Positions 21,233 to 33,113 of a DNA stretch of 64,000 nucleotides are shown in pieces. The position numbers were made by a program, and so were the translations under genes. The first letter of the stretch is position 1. Each line of letters starts with the position of its first letter. The notes below the pieces were generated by a model. The model was given only the letters and a program-made list of their open reading frames with translations. It ran no database searches and had not been told where the DNA came from. The DNA comes from Cudoniella acicularis. Its lineage: Eukaryota; Ascomycota; Leotiomycetes; Helotiales; Helotiaceae. The stretch spans positions 27,579 to 91,578 of the forward strand of contig JAAMPI010000030.1 in assembly GCA_013054445.1 (NCBI GenBank), given 5' to 3'.

Positions 21233-23230
21233 GTGAATCAGTCAATGCTATTCCGGAGCCCGAACAAATGGCGGGGTTTCACTTATGTATTCAGCCTCTT
21301 GGTCACCAGCAGGTTACAATTGAGGAAATTCGTCGCGCCCTCTTCACCACTCCGAGGTGCCCTTCAATTCGGAACCGTCTCTGACTCCACCGACCCAGAT
21401 GTCAGCATGACTGCCAAATCCAGGGAGAATTCGTTCAATGGCAATGCAAGGAAATATCAATACAACCCACTCGACCCTTCTCGGGACTCGATAAGGCTTC
21501 TCCGTTTAAAATCCGACGAAAATAGCAACGCGCCTATTAATTGCACACTATTTCACACAACACTTTCCGAAGCACCACGATATGTAGCTCTCTCTTACAC
21601 ATGGGGAGATCGTTCTGGCTCCCGTCAAATACTCATTGGGGGTGAAGTGATATCTGTAACACCCAATCTAAAACACGCCTTGCAGCGACTCCGACGTCCT
21701 TCCGGAGAAGATCTCATCCTGTGGGTTGATGCTATCTGTATTAACCAAGAAAACATTCCTGAACGCAATATTCAAACTGCTGGGATGCGAAGAATCTACC
21801 AGAATGCAGAGAGTGTCGCAGTATGGCTTGGAATAGAGTACAAAGGCAGCGAGCTTGCTTTGGAATTGGCTCGTGAACTCAATCTTCTCCAACGAGATGA
21901 GATTATCGATCTGATCAAAGATCCGGCGCGAACTGAGCACTTAGAAGCTCTTGTTTTGTTGTTTCGACGGCAGTACTGGTGGCGTATTTGGGTTATTCAG
22001 GAAGTGTCTTGTGCAAAGGATGCAACGGTATATTGTGGGCTAGAAGCTATTTCCTGGGCTGAGCTTGACAACTTGAGTGATATCTTGAGGGAACATGAGA
22101 TTCATCTACGCGATTTGTTCTACAGAAGCCCTTCATACGTCAGGACGCTCACACATGGAGGACCTCGCGGGCTGCAAGTATCCCGATTCTCCCCAAAACT
22201 GTCTGCTCCTCCTCTTCTGGAGCTGTTGCTCTCACACAAAGGTAAGAAATCGACAGACCCAAAAGACAAAGTTTATGCTTTGGTTGGCATATCTAGCAGT
22301 CGTGGCACATTTGGAGACATTGATTACTCTCGGTCATTGAAGGACATTTATACCCATACTGCGAGACACATTATCTCTTCATCACATAGGCTGGATATCA
22401 TATGTGTTAAGCAACATGACAATGGTCCTAGCTCTTTACCATCGTGGGCACCTGACTGGACTCGACCGCCACAAAAGTATGGCGTCTTGCCCGTGGGACT
22501 ACACCATCATGAGCCAGAATTCCAAGCCGATGGAAACACTATTGCCGAATACAAATTCTCGTCTGGTGGCGATGTCTTGGAAGTTGCTGGTATCGCCATC
22601 GATACTATCACGAGCGTCGGCATGGATTTCAAGCAGAAAGGAGCGCATAAAAATGTCGGGCCTGCACTGCACGTCTTTCACGACTGGTGGAATTTATTCT
22701 CTGCCTCATTCGGCGACTGCGAGTCATTGCCTGCCCAGGCTTCTTTCGGCCAAGCAATATCCTGCGGACACTGGATGTTTGAAGATATATCTGTTTATGC
22801 GGAGAAACTGAAAGCCATCTTTGATCTTTCGGGAAATGTGCTTGCAGAAGAAGATGTTTTGCACCTGGATATGCCAGAATATGGTTCTCTTGCAGGGTCA
22901 GTCACTTCTTTGTTGGAGGAGAATGAAGAACCCGAGGAGGATTTGGGCGACAAGCAGCAACTTTCTGTCATCATAAATGCCAGTTTGACGATGAATAGAA
23001 GGAGATTCTTCGTAAGTCGGGCTGGGTCCATTGGTTTAGCTCCGTCAAATGCAGCTGTGGGAGACTTGATTTGTGTTTTGCTGGGTTGTCGGTACCCTGT
23101 CATTTTGAGAGAGGTAGACGGTCATCATCTGCTCGTCGGAGAAGCTTACGTAAACGATTTCATGAACGGGGAAGCAATGGTTGGTTTTCGGGATGGAAAG
23201 CTCAATTTAAGGACCTTTCAGATTCATTAA
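21233..23230 (+). CDS. HET-domain (heterokaryon incompatibility) protein
   Basis: Single-exon ORF of 665 residues from 21233, or 607 from the in-frame ATG at 21407. I prefer 21407 because conserved sequence begins soon after it (YNPLDPSRDSIRLLRL). The HET domain shows its three blocks: RYVALSYTWGD; LILWVDAICINQENIPERN with MRRIYQNAESVAVWLG; and WWRIWVIQEVSCAKDATVYCG. HET proteins act in the cytosol as inducers of programmed cell death after fusion of unlike hyphae; many copies per genome have no assigned partner. The C-terminal ~350 residues contain the usual DPKDKVYALVGI and LPSWAPDW motifs found in this family and an acidic stretch (EENEEPEEDLGD). No NACHT or repeat domain follows. Intact. 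Confidence 0.92.
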   Translation: MNQSMLFRSPNKWRGFTYVFSLLVTSRLQLRKFVAPSSPLRGALQFGTVSDSTDPDVSMTAKSRENSFNGNARKYQYNPLDPSRDSIRLLRLKSDENSNAPINCTLFHTTLSEAPRYVALSYTWGDRSGSRQILIGGEVISVTPNLKHALQRLRRPSGEDLILWVDAICINQENIPERNIQTAGMRRIYQNAESVAVWLGIEYKGSELALELARELNLLQRDEIIDLIKDPARTEHLEALVLLFRRQYWWRIWVIQEVSCAKDATVYCGLEAISWAELDNLSDILREHEIHLRDLFYRSPSYVRTLTHGGPRGLQVSRFSPKLSAPPLLELLLSHKGKKSTDPKDKVYALVGISSSRGTFGDIDYSRSLKDIYTHTARHIISSSHRLDIICVKQHDNGPSSLPSWAPDWTRPPQKYGVLPVGLHHHEPEFQADGNTIAEYKFSSGGDVLEVAGIAIDTITSVGMDFKQKGAHKNVGPALHVFHDWWNLFSASFGDCESLPAQASFGQAISCGHWMFEDISVYAEKLKAIFDLSGNVLAEEDVLHLDMPEYGSLAGSVTSLLEENEEPEEDLGDKQQLSVIINASLTMNRRRFFVSRAGSIGLAPSNAAVGDLICVLLGCRYPVILREVDGHHLLVGEAYVNDFMNGEAMVGFRDGKLNLRTFQIH

Positions 23231-24423
23231 GGTGGCTTGTCATCTCCACTCAATTTACAACGGAGATGCAGTGGCCATTAGCCAAAAAAGGGCTTTCCTC
23301 ACCGAAGTTCACCGAGGCCGAGTACCTCTGCATTAACAGAGGCAAATCCTCAATTAAGTAGGGGTCGCACTAGGTGGTCAAGTGCATACAACGAGAGAGG
23401 AGTGGGGTGCAAACAACACTTTCGTCCGGTTGAATTCGCATCGCCTTTCAAATTGGGGCCAAAAACAAAATCTACCAGGAAAGGAAGTTTCGGTGAGCTA
23501 CCGTTTTCGAGGGGGCGGAGTCGAAAGCGGGAACCTGCGATCCTTCGAGATGTACATGTATTCCTGAATTCAATGCGCTGCACGTAAGGTTGGTCCAACA
23601 GGTCACACTTGGAACGTGTTGGGTTTGTGGTGGGGGAAAACAAAAAAAAATTTCGGTGAGAGGTGTTGGAAGTGATCAGCAGGCTTGTTAGCCGAACCTA
23701 TTGATTGTATGAAGGTACCTATTCGTCGTACCTACAGTACATACTTTGAAAGGCAACTGTATGTTCTTACGTTGAAAATAACGTAAGAAGTAAGACACAA
23801 AATCTACCCTTGATTTATTTACCTTTTTAAATCGTAAGAGCTAAGTACCGCTTTTGAAAGGAATGGTTTCAAGTGACTATGGATACGAAGTTACCGGTAC
23901 ACAAGGTCATCTTAGCGCAACCAAAAGTAAATGGCAACTAGAGGAAGCGTATTCTGGAATGTTATCGTAGTACCCTAATTCACCCATTTTTGGTTACATC
24001 AAAGAGTGAAAATATGGAATTCAATATGCTACATCCGCGACCTCAATCTCTAGGCTGCTGATGTACTCACGGAGGCGTAAAGTGCTCGTACAGCGCACGT
24101 GATGGACGCGTCGATCCAGAATGAAATCATAGCTCGCTAAACTTTAAGCAAGAACGACTCCAAGACGCGTCCACGCGAAATCGACTTAGTAGTGCTCCGT
24201 ACCGTAGGTTCATTTCTTCTGGCTTCTGAACCATCACAGTTCTGCGGACTGGGATGTTTGGTTTCTTGTTCTCTGCGCAGTCTCTTACTCCCACCTTACA
24301 ACCTTGTGTTTGCGCGCAGAACACCACCAATTACGACACTCCCTTTCGGGTAATTCTGAGCACCAACTGAGAGCCTCGTCAAGCCTACGCAGACGCAGAC
24401 GCAGACGCCCGGCTGCGGCGAAA
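23231..24423. other. intergenic upstream of the SNF2 gene
   Basis: No gene seen. A short (CAGACG)n-like run lies at about 24388-24408, just upstream of the chosen start at 24424. An in-frame ATG at 24304 could add 40 residues of low-complexity Arg-rich sequence but is unlikely to be used. Confidence 0.45.
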
Positions 24424-27400
24424 ATGGAGAACGCCGCCATGTCTGAGGCCACCCAACGGCTGATCGAAGACACTTTTGAAGAGCTTAGTTTCCAAAAGGT
24501 CCTGTTAGCATCTATCGACGACACAGTCACGAATCGCGAGGATGCCGAGGCAGAGGTTCGTCAGGAAATCAAGACCCTCGAGAAGCGAATAAAAGAACTG
24601 AAGCGAGGAGGTCGATCTTCCGCCTCTCAGTCTTCGACCGCAGCCTCGTCGACTTCACCGTCAAGAAACAGATCGAAACCTGCGCCCACCGCCAACGGAG
24701 CGGCATCAGGAACAGTGATGGAAGGCTATCAAGGTCAGTTGCTGCCTTTCTTTTTTCTTCTACCTCACAATCTTGTACCTCTCGACCTGCAACTACAAAC
24801 TCTCCCAATACTTCCGCCGAGATTTCTCCCAGACACTAACAAGATGACAGCCAGAGACCAATGGCTCCCTCGATCCACCGTCGATTCGATGGTGTCTACT
24901 CCCAACTCCCTGGACTCGTACCCAGAACTCCTGAGTCCCTCTCAAATGAACCTTCCCACACGAAAGCGATCGCACAGCAAACACCTGGATGGCAGTTTAG
25001 CACCAGCATATGGCGATAACAAGTCGAGGCGAACCTCTCCAAGCCCATATACGACAAATCCTTCAACACCTGGTGGTTCAAGTTCGGGGTATGGATACCC
25101 CTCATTTGGTGATGGTTACTTCGACCTCACTTTGTTTGTTCACAAATTCACTTTTCCCCTCTACTTTTTCTTGGATGACATCTGCCCAAATTCACGTTTC
25201 AAATGTGGAGACTGATTTGTTATTTCTTTAGAGAAGATGAAATGACTGCGTTTGACGACTTCATTCAGCAGCAGCAGAAGGCTCAAGAAGAAATCCGCAA
25301 GCGCGAGAAACTTGATGAAGAGTTTGCTCGTAGTCTCCAAAATGAGGCTCAGGGCTTTCGACCTAGCGATCAACCGCAAAGCTCAGCATATACGGCTTTC
25401 AGCCGGATGAGTGGGATGCGGCCTCCAGCATCTAGCGCTCCCGCTATGCCATCATCCAGTACACCACAGTTTGGACAACCATCTGTGAGAAAGCTTCCAC
25501 CGGGTTGGAACAGCACGCCGCCTAGAATGGCAGGTAGTGTTGTTAAACCTCAACCACAACTAATGAATTCGCGAGTGAAAGCAGAACAACCTTCAATGAA
25601 CAGTATGACATCTCTTGCAGCTTTCGGTGGCGACCAATCACGAGCTATACCTGGCTCTTTTCCAGATGACTCGTCGAATGCGAGTGATTCCGACATAGAG
25701 ATTATTCCACCTGAGGCTTTTAGGGACAATGGAAGACATTCTCATAGTGCAATGCAAAACAACCACCGCCTTGGATTTTCGCCCGCGGCCCAAACTGCTG
25801 GTGCTGCCACTCTCCGTCGGCTCGAGCAAGCAGCAACTAACGATGCTCTACAAATGGCCATGTACGGCGGTAGACAAGTTCCAAGCTGGATGTCCACTCC
25901 CGCACCAAGCAGCCCTTCATCCTTTGAATCTTCGATGAACTCACCCGGATCCGTTGGGATGGGAGTGTATGGTGCCAACATGTACCCTGGTGGCTCCTTC
26001 ATGGATGGTTCTTCAGGAGCAACTTTTGGTACTGCAGGCTCAATGAACAGTGCTAGTATGTATTCTGGATATCCTGGAAACAGCATGCAGCCATCGGTGT
26101 CAAGCTTTTCCTTCAACAACTTGCCAGGCGGCATGATGGCCGATGCCTATGGAAGCTTTCAACCTCTTGATCCCCTTGCAAATATAATACAGCATACCAG
26201 CAACCAGCAATTTGACAATTCAGCAGGATATTTCAATCGCTCATTTGGTCCAATCAGCGAGGAGATGGCCGAGAAAGTCGACTTCGTCATAAACGACCCC
26301 CGAAAAACTGGCGACGAAATCAGGAAGTTGCTTGAAAACATTCGACCTGATGTCGATTTACCAGCAGAGAATAGAGAAGGTACCCCTCCAGGTCTGAAGT
26401 ACGCACTTGTAAGTTCTACCAGGATCTCAGAGAATGCTTTTGTGTTGGAAGGGCAGTGGACAACTGCTGATGCGTTGATATAGTATGAGCATCAAAAGCT
26501 CGCTTTGACTTGGCTAAAATCGATGGAAGATGGCAACAATAAGGGCGGTATTCTTGCTGATGACATGGGACTGGGAAAGACCATTAGCGCTTTGGCTCTC
26601 ATGCTTAGTCGACCATCCAGCAATCCTGCACGCAAGGCAAGTTTTGTGGAATGATACTTGTTAAAGCATTTCTAACTGACAACAGACTAATCTTATTGTT
26701 GGCCCCGTCGCTCTAGTCCGTCAGTGGCAACGCGAAATCCAGCAAAAGATCAGTGCATCACATAAACTTAGTACACTCCTGTTACATGGTCCTAAAAATG
26801 GAAATTGGGACTGGGACAATATCCGCAACTACGACGTTGTCCTGACTACCTACGGAACACTTGGGCACGAATACAAACGCCACAGCGTTTTTATGGACGA
26901 GAAAAAGCGGACAGGTATTACGGAGATCGACTCGGGCCCACTCAAGAAGTTGTTTCCCCTCCTGGGACCGAAGAGTCTCTTCTATCGGGTTTTTCTCGAC
27001 GAAGCGCAATGCATCAAGAATAAAAGTACAATGGCTGCCCGTGCAGCCTGCAGTATCAAGGCCATATTCAGAATCTGCCTCACTGGAACTCCAATGATGA
27101 ATAATATTGGAGAGCTCTACTCTCTGATTCATTTTCTGAAGATCAAGCCATATAACGAGTGGCAAAGATTTAACTCGGTTTGTCCCCCCGCTCCTGCAAT
27201 TTACAATCTTCTTCACCCCGAGCTTGGATTCTTTGTGCTTTTTGTCGCATTGCTATTTAACCGCACATCTTAATATATCCCCCAATCCTTTCAAAATGCT
27301 AATGACTTGCAGGAATTTGGCGCCTTGACCAAACATGATGGCAGAGGGGACGTTGACAGAGCTATGCGGAAACTTCAAGCTGTTCTAAAAGCTATCCTAC

Positions 27401-29016
27401 TTCGCCGCACAAAATTTTCATTGATCGATGGCAAGCCAATCCTGAACCTACCACCTAAGACCGAGGAAATCCAGCATGTTGTCTTCAGCGAAGATGAACA
27501 GGCATTTTACGAGGCCCTCGAGAGCAAGACACAGATCCAATTCAACAAATATCTACGAGCGAATACCGTTGGCAGGAATTATTCAAACATTTTGGTTCTT
27601 TTATTGCGCCTTCGGCAATGCTGTTGCCACCCGCATCTGATTACCGACGTCGAACAAGCACTTCCAGCAGGCGCCGACCTCACTCCCGGTGTCATGATCG
27701 AGCTCGCTAAGAGCCTCGCACCTGACGTTGTTGGCAGGTTGCTTGCTACTAATGGATTTGATGTAAGTCCATTCTAACACCTCAATTTTTCCCATTTCCC
27801 TGCTGACGATCTCAAGTGTCCTATATGTTTAGATGCCACAGAGAATCCGAGTATTGTCACTCCCTGTGGCCACGGTACTTGCGCAGAGTGTCTCACCAGA
27901 ATTGCCGATCAAACCGTCCAGCAAAATGTCGCAAATGGAGAAGAGACTGGAGACTCGAAATGCCCATCTTGCCGTGGCCCGATGAAGATGAGCAAAATCA
28001 TCGATTATGAAACATTCAAGAAGGTCCACGTTCCAAACACCGACCAAGACAACAATGACGATGATGAGACTGCAAGCGAGAACAGTGATAGCGAAGCTGA
28101 TTCCAACTCCGACTCTGACTCCGAGGACGAGGACGACGTCAACGATGATGGAGACTTGAAGAATTTTATTGTACCAGATGATGTTGACGATATCGAAGAC
28201 ACGGAAGATGAAAGCGATCCTGCGAAAAATGAAGATGCTTCAGTCACATCGAAAAATATCAAGGGCAAGGGCAAGGACAAGAGTCGAAAAAGAAACAAGA
28301 AAGGTAAAAAGAAGGAAAAACGAATTCCTAAATCTCTAGCGGTTCTGAAAAAGGAGGCATCAGGATCTAAGGAAGGACGCAAAAGATACATGCGTGTACT
28401 CAAGAAGAATTGGCAGCCATCAGCTAAGGTGACAAAATGTGTCGAACTCTTGGATCAATTCCAGCAGGAGGGGGAGAAGACAATTGTATTCAGCCAGTTT
28501 GTCTCACTCTTGGATCTTTTGCAAGTTCCAATCGAAGAAAAAGGATGGAAATACGAGAGATATGATGGAAGTATGTCCGGGAACGACAGAAACCATGCAG
28601 TCGAGAGATTTCAGGACAACCGAGAGTGTCAAATGATGTTAATTTCTCTCAAGGCAGGCAACTCTGGTCTGAATTTGGTGGCTGCCTCTCGGGTTATTAT
28701 ACTAGACCCTTTCTGGAACCCCTTTATCGAAATGCAAGCCATCGACCGAGCACACCGTATTGGACAACAGAGACCTGTCGAGGTACACCGAATCCTGGTC
28801 GAAGGAACTGTGGAGGATCGAATTATCGAACTCCAGGAGAAGAAGAGAAACTCGTCGATGCCGCTCTTGATGAAGGCGCGAACAAGTCTCTGGGTCGTCT
28901 TGACGTCCAACAACTGGCTTTCCTTTTCGGAGTTGGTGGCAATCATTAGGATTTGCAAGAACAGAAGAGCTCTCGGTACTGAAGGTTATTTTCTTGGCTG
29001 CATTTTCAGCCCATGA
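24424..29016 (+). CDS. ULS1: SNF2-family translocase with RING finger, ULS1/RIS1 type
   Basis: Seven exons (24424-24733, 24851-25133, 25232-26408, 26484-26636, 26686-27177, 27313-27762, 27817-29016) join in frame to 1354 residues. The N-terminal ~590 residues are a coiled coil followed by Ser/Met/Gly-rich low complexity. The ATPase core begins at YEHQKLALTWL; Walker A is DDMGLGKT (K about 622) and motif II is DEAQ (about 746-749). The C3HC4 RING CPICLD...CGHGTC...CPSC (about 956-1007) is inserted between the two lobes, followed by an acidic D/E/S linker and a KKGKKKEKR basic patch. Helicase lobe 2 ends in QAIDRAHRIGQQRP. This is the layout of SUMO-targeted ubiquitin ligase/translocases of the Rad5/Uls1 group in the nucleus. 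Exon 4 ends in a GC donor. After ELQEKK the frame is shifted, replacing the conserved ending. Confidence 0.92.
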
Positions 29017-30563
29017 AAACTTAGCAGCCGGTCAGCTTGTACTCATAGCGACATTGGAGTTTGGGTCATCTGTTTCCTTTCATTTTTTCTTTTGCTCATT
29101 ATACGAGCATTTATGAAGGACAGCATATTACAAGTCTGCTTTTGGCATGGCTAGCGGAAAACAGCGAATTAAAGCCCGGTGCTCGTTCGTTTTGGTTTTC
29201 TTTGCGAGGATACGACACGATACGATAATACCCTTTCGATGGCGTTCATCCGGCTTTGGCTCTAGAGACGGTGGTCATTTTGCTTCTGCCTTTACACTTG
29301 CTTTTACTCGGGACTCATTGGCGTGCGTGCATTAGATTGGCAAATACCACAAGGAGCAGGGAGGTTTTGAGTGAGCATATTTTTGGGGAACGAAAAACAT
29401 TTGATACATGCAATAAAAAGGGAGCAACCATAATAAATGTATTGTAACGATTAGGAACACAAATACAAAATAAGCGCATATTTATCAATCTCTTGGGTGA
29501 AATGAGGTGGGTTCTAGTTCCTATTTTTGGTGGTAGGTTCCCTCTTCTCAGATTTCTCATTTTTACTTGGTAGTCGAGACTCCCCAGAAGATGTTGCACA
29601 CCCTGATTTGTTTACTCTTTTTCCTCCGCTGTGTAAAGTCCCGCATTCGAAAATTCTTTAACAGCGCTCCGCTTTCAACAGCACAATCTGTATTTACCAG
29701 CTCTTAATTTACCCATTCCCTTTCTTACAATGCTTTTAGAGGGGCCCTTTCAGACAAAACTACATTCAAAAAAAGTACATCAAAAACCAAAATATCTTAA
29801 TTGCTATGAATGACTCAAGCCTAGGAAAGGCTTATAGACTACCTGGCGATTATTTTAGAATGCCCTATTTTTGCTGAAGTGGCATTCGGGGGTGTTTGCC
29901 GCTCTAGACAAGGAAAAACAGAGAGGTGATTGAGTTTGTTGTTTATGATGGTAAGTGGAAGGGGAAGGGGAAGAGGAAGGGGATAGTGGTAGGTTGCATT
30001 GAGTGTTTAGCCGGTTTTGAGGTTGCCGATGCAGGAATTTGGCACCGGGAATTAATTGTGAAGTACTTCGGCTTGTGGGAAAGGGGAGATCTCGGAAGGG
30101 GAAGAGGTAGAAGGAGAGGGGCACAGAAGGGCTGAGGCGTTTGATTTGGAGTTGCAGTTTCTAGTGAAGAGAGTCAGATAAATGATACTAGTAACGCAAG
30201 AAGATGGAAACATCGTAGAGAGATACAGGTGTCATTGGCTGTTGGGGGTTTGAATCGAGGGAAAGTCAATGAAGGGAGAGAGGAACTTTTGAGTCTAGAT
30301 GGAGTGAGCTGGTGTTTAACAACACTCATTCGGGATAAGATTCTGAAAGAAACAGGTGAAGATCCAGAAGAGACAGGCAGAATTGGTGCGAAGAAGGCGG
30401 AGGGAAGAAAGCAATACAGGGACAAACACACTTCGATCACCAGAAATCAACATATGCATAAAGATCCACGGTCAAACAATCTGGAATTGGAAAACATCGA
30501 ACTTTGAGATGGTACCACTTTCAAAACCCGGCATCTTTCACTCAGTCAACCCAATTGCCCGTG
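29017..30563. other. intergenic between convergent genes
   Basis: 3' flanks of the SNF2 gene (plus) and of the unknown gene at 30564 (minus). Purine-rich GGGGAAGGGGAAGAGGAAGG-type sequence at about 29958-29980 and 30085-30130. ORFs here follow from the low complexity and are not supported. Confidence 0.45.
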
Positions 30564-31508
30564 TCACAGAAACTTGCCATTCCAAGCATGCTTGTAGGCC
30601 ACATCTCCACCAGCTCTACGAGGGATCGGTCTTCGTGGAACCTCATCACAAGGATAAATCGGACCCTCCCCTCTCGGAATACCTGATTGATCCATGGAGT
30701 CCGGATCTGGGATGAAGTAGCAGTACGCATAATTGGCCCAGGAATCATATCTGCCATAGCTGTGGATCCAGATCACTTTGCCCCTGAATCGTTCGTAGTA
30801 CAAATGTTTCGACGGTGGCCATCGATCCACTCTCTTTGGAATGGGGTTGGTGTTGAAATCCCAGGGTATATTGTCAATTGGCACTGGGGGTGGAGGGTTG
30901 CGATTATTTGCACACCTCGCGTCGGCACAATGCTTGGTCCAATTTGTCCATCCGCGAGAGTCGGCGAGTTTCTTGTTATCGAGAACCTTAATCGGATCAA
31001 GGACAACTCGTGTACTCTCGAAGCCCTTTAGGCGAACCTTTGCGAGGTTCTTCAATTTTTCGTCTTTCACTTTGCCCTTGTCAAGCTTTGCAGCAAAGCT
31101 TAGTGCAACGTTGTAAACCCACCTGTTGCCATCACCCTGATAATACAAATCCATGAAATCCAGGCCATACTTTTCCTCGCCAGGCATATCAAGACGCATG
31201 ATGAGCCCTTTCTTGCGGAAATATTGCACATCCCATTCGGCACAGATGTCAAGAATCTTCTCAATCTCGTATGCGATGCCTGTTTGCCCTAGCCATGGTT
31301 CGAGTGGTTCTGCAAGAGCAAAGCAAAACGTTCTCCAGTCGTCTTTCGAAATGCCATATACGTCTAAAATTTTCGGCCAAGGAAAACCGGTTTTAAGATC
31401 TGGTGTGTTGTCGGCCATTACTTGGAGACCCCGTGGAATACCATCCGGTCCTTCTGGACTCTGCCAGGGATCATCGGCTTTATGTTTGGAGTGGTGCTTC
31501 CTCCCCAT
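30564..31508 (-). CDS. conserved-looking hypothetical protein, 314 aa
   Basis: Intronless ORF; I take MGRKHHSKHK at 31508 as the start rather than the ATG at 31538 (MPPPAQLFTI), because the basic start reads like a true N-terminus; both are possible. The protein is rich in W, Y, P and K, with no signal peptide or membrane segment. Features seen: FPWPKILDVYGISKDDWRTF (about 42-61), a lysine-rich helix (KLDKGKVKDEKLKNLAKVRLK, about 142-162), TKHCADARCANNRN with two cysteines, and a C-terminal IPRGEGPIYPCDEVPRRPIP. The helical first half and basic middle suggest a soluble protein. I do not recognise a family and give no function. Coding is supported by its length, lack of low complexity and codon use. 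Confidence 0.72.
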   Translation of the reverse strand: MGRKHHSKHKADDPWQSPEGPDGIPRGLQVMADNTPDLKTGFPWPKILDVYGISKDDWRTFCFALAEPLEPWLGQTGIAYEIEKILDICAEWDVQYFRKKGLIMRLDMPGEEKYGLDFMDLYYQGDGNRWVYNVALSFAAKLDKGKVKDEKLKNLAKVRLKGFESTRVVLDPIKVLDNKKLADSRGWTNWTKHCADARCANNRNPPPPVPIDNIPWDFNTNPIPKRVDRWPPSKHLYYERFRGKVIWIHSYGRYDSWANYAYCYFIPDPDSMDQSGIPRGEGPIYPCDEVPRRPIPRRAGGDVAYKHAWNGKFL

Positions 31509-32177
31509 GATTGTGAAAAGCTGAGCAGGTGGTGGCAAGTCTTGAAAAAGATGCGATTACTGACGAGAGTGTCGAGAAGATGTTGAGATGGGCTGCGTGC
31601 TGCAGATGCCCGAATGAGTCTAAAGTTTATTAAATTTCGCCCCAGAAGTGAGCAAGGAAGACTTGATCACCTACCAGAGTGCTGCGCATACCAAGAGTTG
31701 ATGACCCTGCCTTGTTCGTCGACCACGATCAAGAGGAGTTCTCACCCTGTTTTGGTCAGAACATAACCTCTCCGTTGATGAATTTACTTACAAGAGAAGC
31801 AAGTAGGTAATGATGTTTAGAGGGAGGGGATATTCAAAAGAGGATTCAGGTATCGATGAGCAACATTGTAGAGAAACGGAAGTCGGAATACAAAAAAAAA
31901 AACTCAGTTCTCAATATTTCCAACTCAAAATCGCTCCTGCCTCGTCCAACTCATCACACATTAGACGGCTGCTTCACATTCCGAGTGTTTCGATCACGCC
32001 TTCCTATTTACGCTCCATGCATTCAAGTGTATGCCGATGCAAGATGAAATGCTTTTATTGGTATCTTTGAAGACTGGAAGAGAACCCCCCTTTCATATAA
32101 GCTTTTCAACCTTACACATAAATCGTACAACTACCTTGATCCGAAACTCCAGCGCTTCAAATTCAAATCAATATGTA
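31509..32177. other. intergenic between two minus-strand genes
   Basis: Promoter side of the 30564 gene and 3' flank of the RNPS1-like gene. An A-run lies near 31892-31901. No gene seen. Confidence 0.45.
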
Positions 32178-33113
32178 TCAACGTCTTCCTCTTCCACCAC
32201 GACCTCGGCTCCTGCTCCTGCTTCTATCATCATAACTACTGTAGCTGCTATAACTTGGACTTCTCCTTCTCCTACCTCCATTGCGACCGGGACTATCTCT
32301 ACGGCCTCCTCTGCGTCTAGGAGGGGATCTTGATCGAGATGAGAAAGACCTAGAGCGAGTTCTGTGGCGTCTTGGCGATCGAGATCGAGACAGAGATCTG
32401 GGTCTGTATGTATCGAAATTCCTCTCAGGTCGTCCATAGCTTGGTGGTGGGGAACGTCGACGCGGAGGTGGTGGTCCACGAAAGCTTGGGAGTGGAGGTC
32501 CTCGAGGATCAATATTTGCACCACGTCTTGCAAGAGGAGGTGACGGAGAGAATTTGCGGCGAGGGAGTACGATCGATACGTTAATGACAGCTCCATCAAT
32601 TTGAGATTCGTGCATGTGGGCGATTGCTGCTTCGGCATCTGCTTCGGAGGTATAGAGGATGTAGGCTGTTCCGCGGTTCGTATTAACTATTTAGTTAGCG
32701 TATGTGATTTCGCTGTACTCCAGGGTCTTACATTGTCTATTCATGGGCATGTCGAGATCGCGGATCTGGCCATAGGAGCCAAAAATTTCGCGGAGATGAT
32801 CTTCATTGACATTTTTTGTGAGCTTCTCAACAACGACCTATAGGAGTTAGAAATACTCTTAGAGGTGATACTGCGAACTTGCCTTTGTGCTCCTAATCGG
32901 ACTTGGGCTTCTGCCACGGCTGCCGCGACTGACACTGCGACTCTCACTCCTGTACCTGCCATTTCTTCGAGGACTGCGACTGGCGGAACGAGGGGAAATC
33001 GTGCGACGAGGTCTGGAAACGGATCTTGTTCTCGATCTGGAGGCAGGGCGTGAAACGTCTGAGTAAGGCGACCGGGTTCGGGCCCTCCCACGGGAAGGAG
33101 ATCGTGAAGGCAT
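32178..33113 (-). CDS. RNPS1-like SR/RRM splicing activator
   Basis: Exons 33113-32883, 32837-32732 and 32686-32178 join in frame to 281 residues. An N-terminal RS/RSP-rich domain (about residues 1-77) is followed by one RRM: RNP2-like VVEKLTKNV, then DHLREIFGSYGQIRDLDMP, RNP1-like RGTAYILYTSEADAEAAI, and VINVSIVLPRRK. A C-terminal proline/arginine region and RS/RG-rich tail ending GRGGRGRR completes it. This is the RS-RRM-RS/P layout of RNPS1, a nuclear exon-junction/ASAP-complex protein that activates splicing. The start MPSRSPSRGR at 33113 is preferred; an in-frame ATG at 33176 gives an extra non-RS peptide. The first intron uses a GC donor (AAG|GCAAGT), which the AG acceptor CTATAG pairs with; no in-frame alternative is evident. 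Confidence 0.9.

Noticed and set aside
29855..30440. Signal-peptide-like and basic ORFs on both strands
   Set aside because: Produced by purine-rich low-complexity sequence; no domain or splice support.
32031..32638. Ser/Thr-rich and Asp/Glu/His-rich ORFs over the RNPS1-like gene
   Set aside because: Shadows of the RS-repeat coding sequence in other frames.
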